Source: an uncultured Flavobacterium sp. (GTDB taxonomy: Bacteria; Bacteroidota; Bacteroidia; Flavobacteriales; Flavobacteriaceae). From it: a stretch of DNA of 64,000 bases. Numbering within the stretch: position 1 is the stretch's first letter; each line of letters begins with the position of its first letter. The notes beneath the pieces are model-generated. The model was not told the DNA's origin. It did not search any database and saw only the letters and a list, made by a program, of their open reading frames with translations. A program made the translations under genes and the position numbers. This document shows positions 1 through 8,955 of the stretch, piece after piece. The stretch covers positions 124,001-188,000 of the forward strand of contig CALTVC010000002.1 of the NCBI GenBank assembly GCA_943912855.1. The letters are read 5' to 3'.

Positions 1-485
1 ACATGAAACAACTTGGGCAGTTTATGAACCGTACTTTTAGCGGGAGGGTAAACGAAGAACGCATAGCCCCTATCCGAGATATGTGGAAAGGAAAGCTTGT
101 ACTAAAAGGTGTTGCCAGCGAAGAAGATACCGAAATGGCTATTAAATTGGGCTTTGACGGTGTTATTGTTTCTAACCACGGAGGCAGGCAACTCGATGCC
201 GGGCAAAGCGCCATTGCATCTATGCATCCTATCGTAGAGCAGTACAAAGATAAAATCAAGATAATGATGGACAGCGGCATACGCAGTGGCGTAGATGTAG
301 CCCGAACCCTTGCCAGCGGTGCTGATTTTACCTTCATGGGACGCACGTTTATGTACAGCGTAGCAGCTTTGGGTAACGAAGGCGGTAATCACGCCATAAG
401 CATGCTAAAGGTACAATTGCAACAGGTTATGGAACAGGTATGCTGTGAGCGTGTTCAGGATTTTCCTAATCACCTGATTAGATAA
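1..485 (+). CDS. FMN-dependent alpha-hydroxy-acid dehydrogenase (L-lactate dehydrogenase-like), C-terminal part
   Basis: The 5' part lies outside the window; the ATG at position 3 is probably an internal Met, because family members run to about 380 residues and only the last 160 are present. The family flavin-site signature SNHGGRQLD is at residues 57-65 of the visible part, with the catalytic His (H59) and substrate-binding Arg (R62). Upstream, LVLKG holds the FMN-contacting Lys (K35). The later DSGIRSG and FMGR stretches are the FMN phosphate-binding loops. The enzyme oxidises a 2-hydroxy acid, most likely L-lactate, to the 2-keto acid. Substrate cannot be fixed from this fragment. It ends just before a strong bidirectional terminator. 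Confidence 0.9.
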   Translation, partial: MKQLGQFMNRTFSGRVNEERIAPIRDMWKGKLVLKGVASEEDTEMAIKLGFDGVIVSNHGGRQLDAGQSAIASMHPIVEQYKDKIKIMMDSGIRSGVDVARTLASGADFTFMGRTFMYSVAALGNEGGNHAISMLKVQLQQVMEQVCCERVQDFPNHLIR

Positions 486-514
486 TAATTCAGTTGATTT
501 TCTTTCTTCTATAA

Positions 515-555
515 ACACAAATGAGGCTGTCTTTTTAGGACAGCCTCATTTGTGT
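515..555. terminator. Bidirectional stem-loop terminator
   Basis: Perfect 17-base inverted repeat (515-531 and 539-555) with a 7-base loop, followed by T-rich sequence on both strands. It sits between the convergent dehydrogenase gene and META-lipoprotein gene and can end both transcripts. Confidence 0.85.
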
Positions 556-566
556 TTTATTATTTC

Positions 567-995
567 TTACTCGGTTACATGCTTAAACACAAGTACTTCT
601 TTTACATCTTTTAAAAGAATCAGTTTATCTTTATTAATTTTTGCCATATTAACACTGTTTAAGGCATCCATATAGTCTTTTTCTCCATTGCCGGGACAAG
701 CCATCTTTGTAGAGAATACCTTGCTTATATTCATCCCCCCCTCTACATTAAGGTTATACACCCCACCGTAGCTGTTACAGCCGTTTTTACCGTTAATTTT
801 AAGGTCGGTCGTAAAGATAGCATTAGGCAATTCATTTGCAAAGCCAACCTCAGAAGCAGGCTTTCCATTGATGGTTTCCAGCACCCAGTTACCTTCTGTA
901 AGATATTCTGAGTCGCCACTAGCATGTGCGCTTTTGCAAGATGATATTAGTACGGCAGTAATGCCAACGAATAGAATTGTAAATAGCTTTTTCAT
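567..995 (-). CDS. META-domain (HslJ-like) lipoprotein
   Basis: 142 residues. The N-terminus is a lipoprotein signal with lipobox LISSC (C20), so the mature protein should be membrane anchored. The rest is a META domain: a W-x-L-E-x-I-N-G-K start (about residues 37-45), GCNSYGG (72-78), and a STKMACPG segment (96-102) followed by E..Y. The two conserved Cys (73 and 100) are present. META/HslJ proteins are linked to heat shock and novobiocin resistance in E. coli, but their biochemical role is unknown. A TAnnTTTG box on the minus strand (1019-1026) lies about 25 bases upstream of the ATG. Single-gene unit. Confidence 0.85.
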   Translation of the reverse strand: MKKLFTILFVGITAVLISSCKSAHASGDSEYLTEGNWVLETINGKPASEVGFANELPNAIFTTDLKINGKNGCNSYGGVYNLNVEGGMNISKVFSTKMACPGNGEKDYMDALNSVNMAKINKDKLILLKDVKEVLVFKHVTE

Positions 996-1018
996 GATTT
1001 ATTACTTAGATTGTCTCT

Positions 1019-1026
1019 CAAATTTA
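1019..1026 (-). promoter_or_regulatory. Putative -7 promoter box of META lipoprotein gene
   Basis: Minus strand reads TAAATTTG, a full match to the Bacteroidota -7 consensus TAnnTTTG, 24 bases upstream of the start codon. I see no TTG at the expected -33 distance. Confidence 0.45.
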
Positions 1027-1081
1027 AGCAATATTGAAAAGGCTTTCCTATTAATTAGGATTACTTTAATATTCGGGGTTG

Positions 1082-3109
1082 TTACAACAATCCGTTGTAT
1101 TTTCTCGTAAACCATTCGGCAGCTAAAGAAACAGCAAGTATAACCAACAGCCAAACCCAGTCTATAAGCGGTGATTTTTTAATCACTTCTTTCTGGGTTG
1201 CCTTATAGGTATCATTTTCAGCAAGTGATTTTATAAGATCATCTACCGTTGCGACGAAATAGGTATTACCATTAGTATTTTGCGCAAGCTGTTTCAGCCT
1301 GGCAAGGTCAGGATTTACAAACTGTTTTTCGATTTCGAAGTCCAAGACCTCAAACTTACTCGAATAACTGGTATTAGACGTAGCTTCTTTAACTGTAAAG
1401 GTGTACTGACCTGCTCCAAGACCATCAAGGTTAACCTTGTACTCATTATTACCTTTTAGGAAGTCGTAGTTTTTAGTGGCTCCTGTAGCCTTATTTTTAA
1501 GCGAAAGTGTAAGACGCGCATTTTCGTCAAACTCATAGTTTTTATTGAAATACTCGGCAGATATAGTAATTGCCTCGCCACTATTGTAGAAGCTTTCGTG
1601 GTTTACCACCAATGATTTTCGCTTGGCATTTGTGGTAAGAAACTGTACGGTTTTGTCCAGGAATATATCAAAACCGTCAAACGTTTTGTTGTTAACATGG
1701 TAGTCTACACGCCATTTCCAGATGTTTTCACCGAAGAGCATAGCGGTACGTGCTGAACCTTTTTCGCTAAATACCATAAGCGGGCTTCCGGTAGAAACAT
1801 TACGAACACGCGATGACAACAATACCGAAGCGTCTTCCTTTACTGTTATGGTCCCAAACGGATGCTGCAGTGGCGGGAAGTTGGCAAAGCCGATATCCTC
1901 CTGAGAGAACAGACCGAACTGGCTGTTATAATCGGCAAGATAATCTTCGCGCTGACCACTCATACGAAACTGTACAAGACTTTGGTATTGGTTTAGCAGG
2001 TTAAAATCAGTGGTATTGCCTGTAATGATAAAGGCGTTTAAACCCGCATTCTTATTCTGGTCTAAAAGCTGGCGGAAGGTAGCATCAGGTTGGTATAGAA
2101 TCAACAGGTTATAATCGGCAAGGGATTTAATTTCTGATGGTTTAAGTATGGAAACCTTGCGTTGCTGATTGGTTTCAATAGCGCGCTTAATCGCACCCAA
2201 ATCAGGATGGTTAACCGCTGCAACCAAAGCAATTTCACTACGCTGGTCAATAACCTCTACCGCAAAATTCTTAACGTTGTTGTATTTGTTCTTTTCTGCT
2301 TCGGGAGAAGAAATTACAGCTCGATAGGTTTGCACACCTACCTTGTCGGCATTTAGCAGTACATTAACCACCTGCGCCTTTTTCTCAGGAGAGAACGTTA
2401 CATTTTGCTTATACAACGTATTATTACCCTGCATAATGCTAAACGTAGCATTTACTACCTTGTTCCCGTTATATTGCAGGAATATTTCGGCAGGGAATTT
2501 ATTCTTCAGGAAAGCGTATTTATTTACGTTAACCTGCCCTACCCTAAGATCTGTAAAAGTTGTGGTATCGCCAAGCACAACCGGATACACCATAGTGTTA
2601 TCTTTAAAGCTATAAATGTAATCGTTACCCAAAGTCTGGTTACCGTCGCTCAACAGTACAACCGGATATGTTGCGTTTCTGTAAAGTTGCTGAAGGTTTT
2701 GCGCAGCCTGATCTATATGCGTTTGCTTTCCTTTAAAATCAGGTGTTTTTCCGGTTTCAAAAGCATCATCAAAAGTGTACAACTGCACATCGTATTTGTC
2801 TTTTAACGCTTTATTTCCTGAGATTTTTTCAGCCAGAAGTTTTGCAATGCTATCCTGCCCCAGCTCCTTTATAGACTGCGAATTATCTAAAAGTACAGGT
2901 AGCGGAGTTTTGGCAACTTGCAAATCTTTATGGCTCATAACAGGATTAATAAGCAACACAAATACGGCAAACAGCGTAACGAAACGCAAAAAGGCTAAAA
3001 AGAAAAGCGTATTGCTCTTCTTTTTAGCCCCAAAAAGATATTGATAAAACGATAAGCCAAATGCTGCCAGCGCAGCTACAATGAGTAGTAATACCGTTGT
3101 TGCAGTCAT
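1082..3109 (-). CDS. Membrane-anchored von Willebrand factor A-like protein
   Basis: 675 residues. Two N-terminal transmembrane segments (about 5-24 and 34-56) are followed by a VWA-like region. Its MIDAS DxSxS motif is visible as DNSQS (residues 75-79), and a second metal-site strand reads LLSDGNQT. A long beta-rich periplasmic part follows, and one C-terminal transmembrane helix (about 648-666) ends in a short basic tail. The arrangement resembles the conserved Bacteroidota VWA membrane proteins often placed near BatA-type genes. Metal-dependent protein binding is likely; the partner is unknown. It starts 32 bases after fabG and is probably co-transcribed with it. Confidence 0.75.
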   Translation of the reverse strand: MTATTVLLLIVAALAAFGLSFYQYLFGAKKKSNTLFFLAFLRFVTLFAVFVLLINPVMSHKDLQVAKTPLPVLLDNSQSIKELGQDSIAKLLAEKISGNKALKDKYDVQLYTFDDAFETGKTPDFKGKQTHIDQAAQNLQQLYRNATYPVVLLSDGNQTLGNDYIYSFKDNTMVYPVVLGDTTTFTDLRVGQVNVNKYAFLKNKFPAEIFLQYNGNKVVNATFSIMQGNNTLYKQNVTFSPEKKAQVVNVLLNADKVGVQTYRAVISSPEAEKNKYNNVKNFAVEVIDQRSEIALVAAVNHPDLGAIKRAIETNQQRKVSILKPSEIKSLADYNLLILYQPDATFRQLLDQNKNAGLNAFIITGNTTDFNLLNQYQSLVQFRMSGQREDYLADYNSQFGLFSQEDIGFANFPPLQHPFGTITVKEDASVLLSSRVRNVSTGSPLMVFSEKGSARTAMLFGENIWKWRVDYHVNNKTFDGFDIFLDKTVQFLTTNAKRKSLVVNHESFYNSGEAITISAEYFNKNYEFDENARLTLSLKNKATGATKNYDFLKGNNEYKVNLDGLGAGQYTFTVKEATSNTSYSSKFEVLDFEIEKQFVNPDLARLKQLAQNTNGNTYFVATVDDLIKSLAENDTYKATQKEVIKKSPLIDWVWLLVILAVSLAAEWFTRKYNGLL

Positions 3110-3141
3110 TCAGTAATCGTCCTTTCGTTTAAAATTATTAT

Positions 3142-3891
3142 TTATGCAGTAATCATACCGCCGTCTACGTTAAGCGTTTGACCGGTAATGTAAGCAGACA
3201 TATCGCTGGCAAGGAAAATACAGGCGTTAGCCACATCCTCAGTAGTACCACCACGCTTAAGCGGAATAGCATCTGACCATCCTTTTACTACGTTCTCATC
3301 CAGTTTGGCAGTCATTTCAGTTTGTATGAAGCCAGGAGCAATGGCATTGCAACGGATGTTACGCGAACCAAGTTCCAGCGCTATAGACTTAGTAAAGCCA
3401 AGCATACCCGCCTTAGAAGCCGCATAGTTACTCTGCCCCGCGTTACCCTGAACACCAACAACAGAACTCATATTGATGATAGAGCCTTTACGCTGTTTAA
3501 GCATAGGGCGTTGTACCGCCTTGGTCATATTGAAAACCGACTTAAGGTTTACTTCAATCACTTTATCAAAATCTGCTTCAGAGATACGCATAAGCAGGTT
3601 ATCTTTAGTAATACCGGCATTGTTTATAAGGATGTCTACAGTACCAAATTCGGCAACCACATCGTCTACAAGTTGTTGTGCCTGGTTAAAATCGGCTGCA
3701 TCGCTCTGGTAGCCTTTGGCTTTAATGCCATAACCTGCCAGTTCTGTTTCAAGTGCCTGTGCCGCCTCTACAGACGAGCTGTATGTAAAAGCCACATTAG
3801 CGCCCTGTTGTGCAAATGCCTGCGCTATACCACGGCCTATGCCACGACTTGCGCCGGTAATAATAGCCGTTTTTCCTTCCAGTAATTTCAT
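3142..3891 (-). CDS. fabG: 3-oxoacyl-[acyl-carrier-protein] reductase
   Basis: 249 residues, full length for the family. Short-chain dehydrogenase features in order: TGASRGIG cofactor loop (12-19), NNAG (90-93), catalytic Ser pair (142-143), and the YAASK motif giving Tyr156 and Lys160. PGFIQTEM follows, as in FabG. It reduces 3-oxoacyl-ACP with NADPH in fatty-acid elongation, in the cytosol. A TATATTTG promoter box is 33 bases upstream. The neighbouring VWA gene follows in the same direction. The N-terminal region is close to FabG of other bacteria, so I favour FabG over another SDR. Confidence 0.88.
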   Translation of the reverse strand: MKLLEGKTAIITGASRGIGRGIAQAFAQQGANVAFTYSSSVEAAQALETELAGYGIKAKGYQSDAADFNQAQQLVDDVVAEFGTVDILINNAGITKDNLLMRISEADFDKVIEVNLKSVFNMTKAVQRPMLKQRKGSIINMSSVVGVQGNAGQSNYAASKAGMLGFTKSIALELGSRNIRCNAIAPGFIQTEMTAKLDENVVKGWSDAIPLKRGGTTEDVANACIFLASDMSAYITGQTLNVDGGMITA

Positions 3892-3923
3892 AAAATAGCG
3901 TTTGTTTTATTTTTACAAAGGCA

Positions 3924-3931
3924 CAAATATA
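3924..3931 (-). promoter_or_regulatory. -7 promoter box of fabG
   Basis: Minus strand TATATTTG matches TAnnTTTG and lies 33 bases before the fabG ATG. It forms a divergent promoter region with the box at 3986-3993. No clear -33 TTG. Confidence 0.55.
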
Positions 3932-3985
3932 ATAAATGTTTTGGGCTACACTACCCTGCCCGGTGGTTTTGACATTAATAACCTT

Positions 3986-3993
3986 TATATTTG
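3986..3993 (+). promoter_or_regulatory. -7 promoter box of the VOC gene
   Basis: TATATTTG, 28 bases before ATG 4021. Its last three bases (3991-3993) form an in-frame TTG that should not be taken as the start codon. A TTTG at 3968-3971 is closer than the usual -33 distance. Confidence 0.55.
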
Positions 3994-4020
3994 TTGTATA
4001 ACGCAAACATCAATTATACC

Positions 4021-4383
4021 ATGAGTACAAAAATCCTTGGCTTACGTACTGTAGGCTATAAAGTAAACGACTTAGCCGCTGCAAAAGTATGGTATGCCAA
4101 AGCTTTTGAAACCGAACCTTATTTTGACGAACCCTTTTATGTGGGTTTTAACATAGGAGGTTACGAACTAGGGCTTATGCCGGACGAAAGTACTCTTGGT
4201 AATAATACTGTAACCTACTGGGGCGTACAAGACATTAAAGCGGCTTATGAACGCTTTCTTAGCCTGGGTGCTACGGAAGATGAAATACCGACTGATGTGG
4301 GTGGAGATATTACAGCGGCTTCTGTAAAAGACCCGTGGGGAAATATCATCGGGCTTATTTACAACCCGCATTTTAAGCTGTAA
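4021..4383 (+). CDS. VOC (glyoxalase/bleomycin-resistance) family protein
   Basis: 120 residues. It is one VOC module of two beta-alpha-beta-beta-beta halves: the first half opens with LRTVGYKVNDLAAAKVWYAK, the second ends with the typical VKDPWGNIIGLIYNP strand and a terminal acidic/metal position. Family members bind a divalent metal and act as lyases, isomerases, dioxygenases or drug binders; the substrate here is unknown. ATG 4021 is preferred to the in-frame TTG 3991, which lies inside the promoter box. Thirty-two bases separate it from the next gene on the same strand. Confidence 0.78.
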   Translation: MSTKILGLRTVGYKVNDLAAAKVWYAKAFETEPYFDEPFYVGFNIGGYELGLMPDESTLGNNTVTYWGVQDIKAAYERFLSLGATEDEIPTDVGGDITAASVKDPWGNIIGLIYNPHFKL

Positions 4384-4415
4384 GCTACACTCCAACCTTC
4401 ACTATCAGTAAACAT

Positions 4416-5522
4416 ATGCAAACATGCCTTAAACGTTTTGAAAGCCTGAAAAAGGCTTTTAAAATACATAAAACACCTGCACAGGAATATTCAGACAAAC
4501 TATTGCCGCAAGTAGTTAAATACGTTTGGTCTACAGAACCTCAGTATTATATGGAACAATTGTTTCTTGAACGTGGCAACAGGTCTAAAGGACGTATTTT
4601 AAAAACCGAGCCAGAGGAGTTATATCGCTGTCATAAAACAGGTTATGATAAAGACGGAAATGTAATAACCGAAGAGTACTGGGGCGGCCACCCAAGCAAT
4701 GGGTATACAAAGTTTTTTGTGACCGAAGGTAACCATATCTACTCCTATAACATAGACCGGGGCGGTGCTTTTGATGAAATAGAATATTTAGAGTATACTG
4801 AAGGGAAACCTTCTGTTTATGCTTCCGTTTCAAGGTATAAATCAGCTCTTGCCGAAAATTACTTTTATGACACAGACGGCAGGCTAAATTGTATAGAATG
4901 CGAAGTGGATCATGGCGGGTATGTTCAGGAAACCAAATACGATGTGTATTACGATAGTTTTGGTGCTTTGTTGAAGATAACCCGTACCGATGGGGTTAGC
5001 CCTACCTTCCCTCAAGGACAAACCGGCGCTGTGGTGTACCAAAAAACGGGGTACTCTATAAAAGCTCTCACAGAAATTTTTGTCGAAGAAATGGTAAAAG
5101 CGCTAACGGAGCCTATTAAAGCAAGCCAACATAAATATGCTATGATAGCACTTGATGCGGCATTTAGTTCAGACGATTGGCTACCGCTAAGGCTACGTAC
5201 ATTTGACAGTGTACAGGAAATTACAACAGAGTTGTTATTAAGTGATTTTGTAAATGAAGATCCCGTTAACTACACGCCTATAGATATTAGCGAAAATTTA
5301 AGAGAAGTATCTCAACTTTTGATACAACAGGCAACCGTACAGGAAAAATACGACCTGCCTTATAAACTACTTATAACAGTAGCTAAGACCATAAAACAAC
5401 GTGTAGGTGACGACACAATTATAATACCTGCCGACTTGTATGATGACTATTCTGAGTCTGTAGTACAAATCTTTAAGAGGCTCTACAATGCAAAAGATTT
5501 GAAAAAAATACAGGGGTTGTAA
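4416..5522 (+). CDS. Hypothetical protein with YD-like beta repeats
   Basis: 368 residues, not recognised. No signal peptide or membrane segment is visible. The middle (about 80-210) is rich in aromatic beta strands with the pattern aromatic-Tyr-Asp-x-x-Gly-x-Leu, for example FYDTDGRLNCIE and YYDSFGALLKI, which resembles the YD/RHS repeat unit. The C-terminal half (about 220-368) looks helical and acidic. Such cytosolic YD-bearing singletons are sometimes immunity or orphan parts of polymorphic toxin systems, but no toxin is adjacent. It may be co-transcribed with the VOC gene. Two inverted repeats lie downstream. Confidence 0.6.
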   Translation: MQTCLKRFESLKKAFKIHKTPAQEYSDKLLPQVVKYVWSTEPQYYMEQLFLERGNRSKGRILKTEPEELYRCHKTGYDKDGNVITEEYWGGHPSNGYTKFFVTEGNHIYSYNIDRGGAFDEIEYLEYTEGKPSVYASVSRYKSALAENYFYDTDGRLNCIECEVDHGGYVQETKYDVYYDSFGALLKITRTDGVSPTFPQGQTGAVVYQKTGYSIKALTEIFVEEMVKALTEPIKASQHKYAMIALDAAFSSDDWLPLRLRTFDSVQEITTELLLSDFVNEDPVNYTPIDISENLREVSQLLIQQATVQEKYDLPYKLLITVAKTIKQRVGDDTIIIPADLYDDYSESVVQIFKRLYNAKDLKKIQGL

Positions 5523-5558
5523 TATTCAAAGAAGATTACAGAAAAGCACAAATAAGTA

Positions 5559-5599
5559 ATATAGTATAAGTAGCATGAAAAGAATCACCTATACTATAT
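5559..5599. terminator. Candidate stem-loop downstream of the YD-like gene
   Basis: Perfect 10-base arms (5559-5568 and 5590-5599; ATATAGTATA and its complement) around a 21-base spacer, 37 bases after the stop. No T-run follows, so it is a weak terminator candidate. Confidence 0.35.
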
Positions 5600-5634
5600 C
5601 TGCTTAGGATTACCGATTTAATATTTATCTAAAA

Positions 5635-5665
5635 ACAGGCGGATGCAATATATACATCCGCCTGT
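5635..5665. terminator. Stem-loop upstream of the T9SS substrate gene
   Basis: Perfect 11-base GC-rich arms (5635-5645 and 5655-5665) around a 9-base loop. On the plus strand it is followed by an AT-rich stretch; on the minus strand by TTTTTAG. It likely insulates the next gene from upstream transcription. Confidence 0.5.
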
Positions 5666-5706
5666 AATATGTTAAGAAAAATTTAAGAATTCCTTTAACA
5701 TTACTA

Positions 5707-5740
5707 TTGCTTCGCTTAGAAGAGATTTACAGTATATTTG
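5707..5740 (+). promoter_or_regulatory. Promoter of the choice-of-anchor L gene
   Basis: TTG at 5707-5709, a 23-base spacer, then TATATTTG at 5733-5740. It lies 8 bases before ATG 5749, giving a very short leader. Confidence 0.6.
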
Positions 5741-5748
5741 CGCCTGCA

Positions 5749-8070
5749 ATGAACATACGCAAAACACTACTACTCACTTCGTTTACCGCTCTCGTAAGCA
5801 TTTCGGCATCAGCCCAATACATACGAGTAAACGACACCTATACCCCACAACAACTTGTAGAAAATGTACTGGTAAACAACTCTTGTGTTGCCATAAGTAA
5901 TATATCTGTCTCAGGCGGAAACTTTGCAGGTGGCGAACAAAGCTATGGTTACTTTGATGGTTCGGGGACAACATTCGCGCTACAAAATGGAGTAATACTA
6001 AGTACAGGCCGAGCCGTAAAAGCTGTAGGACCTAATACCTCATTACTAGATGATGGCAACAACATGAACTGGGGAGGCGACAACGACCTACAACGCGCGC
6101 TGGACATAAATAACTCTACAAACGCCACGGTATTAGAGTTTGATTTTATCCCCCTGACAAACAACATAAGTTTTAAGTACCTGCTTTCAAGTGAAGAATA
6201 CCATGATAATGCACCTTGTAATTATTCAGATGGCTTTGCTTTTTTGCTGAGAGAAGCAGATAATCCTACGGCACCTTATAATAACCTTGCAGTGATACCG
6301 GGTACAGACATTCCTGTAAAAGTTACATCGGTACGTCCTCTTATACCTGGCGGAAGTGGTTGCCCTGCAAGAAATGAACAGTATTTCGATGCGTTTAATG
6401 GCAGTGAGCACCCTACAAATTTTAATGGTCAAACCAAGGTAATGACGGCGGCATCTCAGGTAGTTCCGGGCTTAAAATACCATATAAAACTTGTAATTGC
6501 CGATGAAGGTAATTACAGGTACGACTCAGCCATTTTTCTTGGTGGCGGTAGTTTTGAATCAGAAATAGACCTTGGTGGTGACAGACTTTTTGCTACTAAC
6601 AATCCGCTATGTTATAACGAACCATATATATTAAATGCCACATCGGTATCCGCAACAAGCTATCAATGGTATTTAGGCACTAACCCAATACTTGGCGCAA
6701 CCAGTGCTACATATACGGCAATGACAGCCGGTACTTATAAAGTGGTGGTAAACTTCGGGGCCAGCTGTAGTGCCGAAGGCGAAATAAAACTTGAATATGC
6801 CGGTCCGCTAAATTTTGGCACTAATACTCTCCTGCAATGCGACGAAGATAACGACGGGCTTACCACATACAATCTTAACGTAGCCGGCGAGCTTGCTAAA
6901 AACGGAGATAGCTCACTTACTGTAGATGGTTATTTTTCAAGCCTGCCTAATGCTCAAAATAACCTAACCGATATTCAAAATCCTTCGGCATTTAATAATA
7001 CGGTTAGTCCGCAATCTGTATATGTTCGCCTGGAAAACCAATACGGTTGTGTAGGCATAGCAGAAGTTATTCTGGATGTTGCAAACAATCCCCTTACTCC
7101 TCCTACCCCACTTGCAAAATGTGATGAAGACGGTGTGCTTGATGGTTTAACAACATTCGACCTTACCACTAAAAACAGTGAAATACTACAATCGTTGCCT
7201 TCAACTATTCAGCTTAGCTACTACCCTACAATGAATGATGCCTTAACATCTTCAAACGTAGTAAGTACGCCTCAGGCTTTTCCTAATACTGTAGCTTACG
7301 GACAAACCGTTTATGCGCGTCTGAGCCAGGGAACAGATTGCTATGGCATAGTACCGTTACAGCTAGAGGTATATCGTTTTGGAAATGACATAAAGGATGA
7401 AGAACTAATACTATGTAATAACATCCCTGAACTACTTGATGCAGGGAGTGGCTACAGCAGCTATAGCTGGAACACAAATCCTGTACAAACCACCCAACAA
7501 ATCACAGCTACTACGGCAGGAACATATACTGTAACCGTAACAAACAGTAACAACTGTGAAGCTAAAAAAACGTTTACCGTTAAAGCATCGGAAAGGGCTA
7601 CCATAACAGGTGTAGACATTAATGATTTTAATGGAGGGTTTAATACCGTAACAGTAAATACTACAGGTATTGGCGACTATGAATATTCTTTAGGAGGCGC
7701 CGACTGGCAAGAAAGTAACGTTTTTACAAATGTTCCTACAGGGATTTTTATAGTATATGTTAGAGATAAGAACCTATGCGGAATAATGGTAAAAGAAGTC
7801 TTTGTCCTGGATTATCCTAAATTCTTTACCCCAAATGCCGATGGCAGTAATGATTACTGGTACATCCCTTACATATCAAAAAGACCAACCGTAAGTGTAG
7901 ATATTTTTGACAGGTACGGAAAACTTATCTACACCTTTAAAGGCGGAAGTGCCACACGTGGCTGGGACGGAACCTTAAATGGGCATCCACTACCCGCAAC
8001 AGATTATTGGTTTACCATAACGCTAGAAAATGGCAAGGTTGTAAGAGGACATTTCGCACTCATCAGATAA
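5749..8070 (+). CDS. Secreted choice-of-anchor L protein with T9SS type B C-terminal domain
   Basis: 773 residues. A signal peptide (1-22, ending SASA) precedes a choice-of-anchor L domain (about 25-265, with a GVILSTGRA-like segment and SSEEYHD). Cys-rich Ig-like/PKD-like repeats follow (about 280-660; SYQWYLG and YSWNTNP strands). The last 85 residues form the gliding-motility-associated C-terminal domain, opening FTPNADGSNDYW and ending in a GHFALIR strand. This predicts export by the type IX system with type B sorting and surface display or release. ATG 5749 is chosen because the in-frame TTG 5707 is the -33 promoter element. Adhesin-like; ligand unknown. Confidence 0.88.
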   Translation: MNIRKTLLLTSFTALVSISASAQYIRVNDTYTPQQLVENVLVNNSCVAISNISVSGGNFAGGEQSYGYFDGSGTTFALQNGVILSTGRAVKAVGPNTSLLDDGNNMNWGGDNDLQRALDINNSTNATVLEFDFIPLTNNISFKYLLSSEEYHDNAPCNYSDGFAFLLREADNPTAPYNNLAVIPGTDIPVKVTSVRPLIPGGSGCPARNEQYFDAFNGSEHPTNFNGQTKVMTAASQVVPGLKYHIKLVIADEGNYRYDSAIFLGGGSFESEIDLGGDRLFATNNPLCYNEPYILNATSVSATSYQWYLGTNPILGATSATYTAMTAGTYKVVVNFGASCSAEGEIKLEYAGPLNFGTNTLLQCDEDNDGLTTYNLNVAGELAKNGDSSLTVDGYFSSLPNAQNNLTDIQNPSAFNNTVSPQSVYVRLENQYGCVGIAEVILDVANNPLTPPTPLAKCDEDGVLDGLTTFDLTTKNSEILQSLPSTIQLSYYPTMNDALTSSNVVSTPQAFPNTVAYGQTVYARLSQGTDCYGIVPLQLEVYRFGNDIKDEELILCNNIPELLDAGSGYSSYSWNTNPVQTTQQITATTAGTYTVTVTNSNNCEAKKTFTVKASERATITGVDINDFNGGFNTVTVNTTGIGDYEYSLGGADWQESNVFTNVPTGIFIVYVRDKNLCGIMVKEVFVLDYPKFFTPNADGSNDYWYIPYISKRPTVSVDIFDRYGKLIYTFKGGSATRGWDGTLNGHPLPATDYWFTITLENGKVVRGHFALIR

Positions 8071-8095
8071 TCAAAAATATTTTTAAGCATATAAC

Positions 8096-8121
8096 AAAAG
8101 GGTTAATTATTTAACCCTTTT
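8096..8121. terminator. Bidirectional terminator
   Basis: Perfect 11-base arms (8096-8106 and 8111-8121; AAAAGGGTTAA and its complement) with a 4-base loop, between convergent genes. The stop codon of the minus-strand gene (8107-8109) lies inside the loop. Confidence 0.85.
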
Positions 8122-8799
8122 GCCATTTATAGCCAACACCCATTCGTTGCGGTTGCATACGGTACAGTTGCCTTCGGTAGGTTCCAGCTTTTGTGTATTG
8201 GCACAAAATGTACAGGCATAAATCCCTGTTTTAGGTATTATACTGCTTTTAAAAGCATACTCTTGCGGGCGTATGGGTAGCCCATATTTTATTTGGTCAT
8301 CATCATAAAAATAGACACTTATGGCACCGTTTGTTTCAATATACGCATAGCGTACCTGCCCAAGGTGATCTATAGACCTTAGCCTTAATTCAGCAAAAAA
8401 CTCATCCTGGGCTAAATCTTCACGTTGAAAACTATCTAACGAAAACTGTCCGTCTTCAATAATACAAATGGGTACACCCTCCATAAAATTTTCAAACCAC
8501 TTACTTTTACCTAACAACCAGGTTACCGCCCTGTACATTATTAAAATAATAACAAAGACCAAAATGGCGGGTAGCAAACCTACATCTTCATAAAACATAG
8601 GGTCGCCTGCAGCAGACCCTAATGATATTATAATTACAACCTCAAATACCGATAATTGCTTCACTCCTCTTTTTCCCGTAAGCTTCAGCGTAAGTAGCAC
8701 TACTACAAACATTATAACTGTTCGCAGCGCTACTTCGGCAAGAAAAGAAAAAGGCAAGTCATTTAGTAGTAACCTATGCCATTCAAAAAGGTCTTTCAT
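8107..8799 (-). CDS. DUF421 (YetF-like) membrane protein with C-terminal zinc knuckle
   Basis: 230 residues. Three transmembrane helices (about 22-42, 52-65, 74-96) lead into a cytosolic DUF421 domain with the characteristic acidic/arginine stretch ELRLRSIDHLGQVRYAYIE (137-155). The family influences spore or stress physiology in Bacillus; the mechanism is unknown. Odd feature: the C-terminus carries two Cys pairs, C196-x-x-C199 and C212-x-x-C215, spaced as in a small zinc ribbon, which is not part of the basic DUF421 fold. The gene ends inside the loop of a shared terminator. Confidence 0.82.
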   Translation of the reverse strand: MKDLFEWHRLLLNDLPFSFLAEVALRTVIMFVVVLLTLKLTGKRGVKQLSVFEVVIIISLGSAAGDPMFYEDVGLLPAILVFVIILIMYRAVTWLLGKSKWFENFMEGVPICIIEDGQFSLDSFQREDLAQDEFFAELRLRSIDHLGQVRYAYIETNGAISVYFYDDDQIKYGLPIRPQEYAFKSSIIPKTGIYACTFCANTQKLEPTEGNCTVCNRNEWVLAINGKRVK

Positions 8800-8820
8800 G
8801 TTTTAATAAGCTTTTTACTA

Positions 8821-8854
8821 TAAAGTTAGCCTGCTATTTCATCAACATAACAAA
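8821..8854 (-). promoter_or_regulatory. Putative promoter of the DUF421 gene
   Basis: Minus strand TTTG (8851-8854), 22-base spacer, then TAACTTTA (8821-8828), one mismatch to TAnnTTTG. The start codon is 21 bases downstream. Confidence 0.45.
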
Positions 8855-8955
8855 CATTAGCAGAACTTTAATACAGCTTTGTAAACATCTAAAAATGATG
8901 AATTAAATCGTTATCAGTAAGTCTTACTTAATAGTTTAGGAAAAGCAGTACTACC

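Noticed and set aside
1046..1060. TCCTA/TAGGA inverted pair after the VWA gene
   Set aside because: Only five-base arms, no clear T-run; not enough for a terminator call.
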